Source: an uncultured Collinsella sp. (lineage in GTDB: Bacteria; Actinomycetota; Coriobacteriia; Coriobacteriales; Coriobacteriaceae). From it: a stretch of 64,000 bases of DNA. A program made the position numbers and the translations under genes. The notes under the pieces were generated by a model. That model was not told the origin of the DNA and did no database searches. It saw only the letters and a list, made by a program, of their open reading frames with translations. Positions 62,745-64,000 of this stretch are shown piece by piece (positions within the stretch are counted from its first letter, which is position 1; each line of letters opens with the position of its first letter). Location: NCBI GenBank assembly GCA_902493375.1, contig CABUPH010000003.1, forward strand, positions 62,001 to 126,000, written 5' to 3'.

Positions 62745-63446
62745 ATGATCGAGATGAATGCTGTTGCCGTCGGCACCGAGCTCGACGCGGCGCGTGACGC
62801 GGGCCGCGAGGGCGTGTCCGCGGGCTGGTGTGCGTGGAGCGCGGGCGATGCTTCGCTGACGTTTTCGCTGGTTGTGCGCCCCGATGTGAACATGCATACC
62901 TTCCACGGCCTGCCGTTTGTGGCGGCGATGGGCATGATGGACGCGCTTGTGGGCACGGCGTCGACGCCGGGATTGGGCCTTGCCGGTAAGGTGGGTATCC
63001 AGTGGCCGAGCGATATCGTGTGCGGTGCGCCTGCGTTTGAGACGTCGCTTGCGCGCGTCGCCGTGAACGGTGGTGCCGGTGCCGCGGGCATGTTTGCCGC
63101 GGTGACGGTTGATATTGAACGTGCGGCGCTGGGTGAGCTTGGCGTGGACGTGGCTGACGAAGCGCTGGCCGAGGGGTTGGCCGCCGCCGTGCTGACCCGT
63201 GTGGACACCTGGGCGGTTGTTGCCAACACGCCGCAGGGCGCCGCAGGGCCGCTGGCCCCCGTGCTGGGCGAGTACTTCGACATGGTGCCGCTGCTGGGCC
63301 GCCAAGTTGCGGCGGTGTCGCCCAACGGTTTGCCGCTTGCGGTCGGTGTGTTTGCGGGCCTGGATATCTGGGGTCGCGCGACCATCAAGACCGATGCCGG
63401 CGAGCAGGAGTTTCCGCCCGAGGCCGTACGGATTCGCGGTCTGTAG
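62745..63446 (+). CDS. Divergent biotin-protein-ligase-like protein
   Basis: A 233-residue protein resembling BirA without the N-terminal HTH. VGIQWPSDIVC aligns with the K-W-P-N-D-(I/L) motif, AAAVLTRVDTWAVV lies where the helix after the central domain is expected, and DMVPLLGRQVAAVS with GVFAGLDIWGRATIKT matches the C-terminal SH3-like domain. The ATP/biotin loop G-R-G-R-x-G is missing (REGVSAGWCAWSAGDASLTF) and the motif Lys is Gln, so activity is doubtful. The position next to coaX, a common birA neighbour, supports the relation. ATG 62745 directly follows the folPK stop. Confidence 0.6.
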   Translation: MIEMNAVAVGTELDAARDAGREGVSAGWCAWSAGDASLTFSLVVRPDVNMHTFHGLPFVAAMGMMDALVGTASTPGLGLAGKVGIQWPSDIVCGAPAFETSLARVAVNGGAGAAGMFAAVTVDIERAALGELGVDVADEALAEGLAAAVLTRVDTWAVVANTPQGAAGPLAPVLGEYFDMVPLLGRQVAAVSPNGLPLAVGVFAGLDIWGRATIKTDAGEQEFPPEAVRIRGL

Positions 63447-63466
63447 CGTCTCGACTTCGCCAGAGC

Positions 63467-64000
63467 CTACGCTAGCTCCTGCATGCGGCGGTAGATTTCG
63501 CAGATACCCTTGATGGTGAGCTGTCCGTCGACCACGTCGAAGGCGTCGGTCGAATCGGCGACGATGCTGGCGAGACCGCCCGTGGCGATAACGGTGGCAT
63601 CCTCGCGGCCCAGCTCGCGCTTCATGCGCGCGACCAGGCCCTCAGCCATGGCGGCGGCGCCCGTTACGGCGCCGACCTTGATGCACTCCTCGGTATCGCG
63701 GCCGATGGCGTGCTCGGGCGCCTCGAGCGGCACGCTGGCGAGCTTGGCGGCACGGGCGGCAAGCGCGTCCATGGAGATGCGAATGCCCGGCGCAATCGCT
63801 CCGCCAATGTAATAGCCGTCCTCGTCGATGACGTCGATGTTGGTTGCGGTGCCAAAGTCCACCACGATTGCCGGCGCGCCGTAGAAGGTCTCGGCCGCAA
63901 CGGCGTTAGCGACGCGATCGGCGCCTACGGCCTGGGGACGCGCCGCGCGCAGCTTGGTCACCGCGGCCGACTGCGGCCCGATAACGATGGCGTCCGCGGC
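63467..64000 (-). CDS. coaX: Type III pantothenate kinase, C-terminal part
   Basis: The frame is open to the window edge, so 178 residues of the C-terminal part are seen. VGADRVANAVAAETFYGAPA, then IVVDFGTATNIDVID (phosphate-binding DxGTAT), YYIGGAIAPGIRISMDALAA and IGRDTEECIKVGAVTGAAAM are all CoaX signatures. It phosphorylates pantothenate, the first step of CoA synthesis, needs a monovalent cation and is not feedback inhibited. It converges with the biotin-ligase-like gene, 20 bases apart. Confidence 0.93.
   Translation of the reverse strand, partial: AADAIVIGPQSAAVTKLRAARPQAVGADRVANAVAAETFYGAPAIVVDFGTATNIDVIDEDGYYIGGAIAPGIRISMDALAARAAKLASVPLEAPEHAIGRDTEECIKVGAVTGAAAMAEGLVARMKRELGREDATVIATGGLASIVADSTDAFDVVDGQLTIKGICEIYRRMQELA

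Overview
The window is a chromosomal segment of a GC-rich (roughly 60%) Gram-positive actinobacterium. Gene content, short intergenic spacing, Shine-Dalgarno-led ATG/GTG/TTG starts, membrane LuxR regulators and LxxTG-anchored surface proteins point to the Coriobacteriia, most likely Collinsella. That assignment rests on recognition of gene families and not on a database search.

Layout. 0-6.4 kb: end of a bifunctional-nuclease gene, two small unknown genes, typA, a bactofilin-like membrane protein, a TRIC-type channel and a PD-(D/E)XK nuclease-like gene bracketed by two mutually inverted palindromes. 6.4-7.4 kb: two tRNA-Ser genes, an orphan tRNA-Ser 3' end and the ribosomal-protein leader. 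7.4-10.7 kb: rpsF-ssb-rpsR-rplI and dnaB. 10.8-29.7 kb: nucleotide biosynthesis (purA, purD, carAB under a PyrR-type hairpin, purE, purF, purMN), interleaved with a Nudix hydrolase, an ABC exporter, a class B sortase, a MoaE-like protein and a membrane protein. 29.8-36.3 kb: an orphan PTS IIA, a PpiC/PrsA-like foldase, YqeY, a complete polar amino-acid ABC importer and a cytidylate-kinase-like protein. 36.5-49 kb: the accessory part, with a lower-GC AAA ATPase, a 12-TM LuxR regulator and two cell-wall surface proteins (797 and 2208 aa) with near-identical sorting signals. 49.2-55.2 kb, minus strand: nfnB/nfnA, pth, prs, glmU. 55.4-58.7 kb: an ECF transporter module (T, fused A1A2, S). 58.7-64 kb: xth, a sirtuin, a folP-folK fusion with a large disordered insert, a divergent biotin-ligase-like gene and the end of coaX.

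How genes fit together. Purine genes, carAB, prs, folPK and purN (which uses folate) make a dispersed nucleotide/one-carbon set. The sortase may anchor the two surface proteins. NfnAB balances ferredoxin/NAD(P)H pools expected of an anaerobe.

The most unusual content is intergenic. There are at least eight families of long palindromes: 57-59 bp hairpins repeated six times with covarying stems, CCACCACAAAGG hairpins repeated six times, GGGGAC-type palindromes, 28-bp perfect-stem hairpins sharing one loop motif, and large nested inverted repeats at 58.7-59.2 kb. One 191-bp element with 20-nt imperfect terminal repeats lies inside the coding linker of the ECF ATPase. No transposase, RAYT gene or CRISPR array was seen in the window, so if these elements move, the enzyme must be elsewhere.
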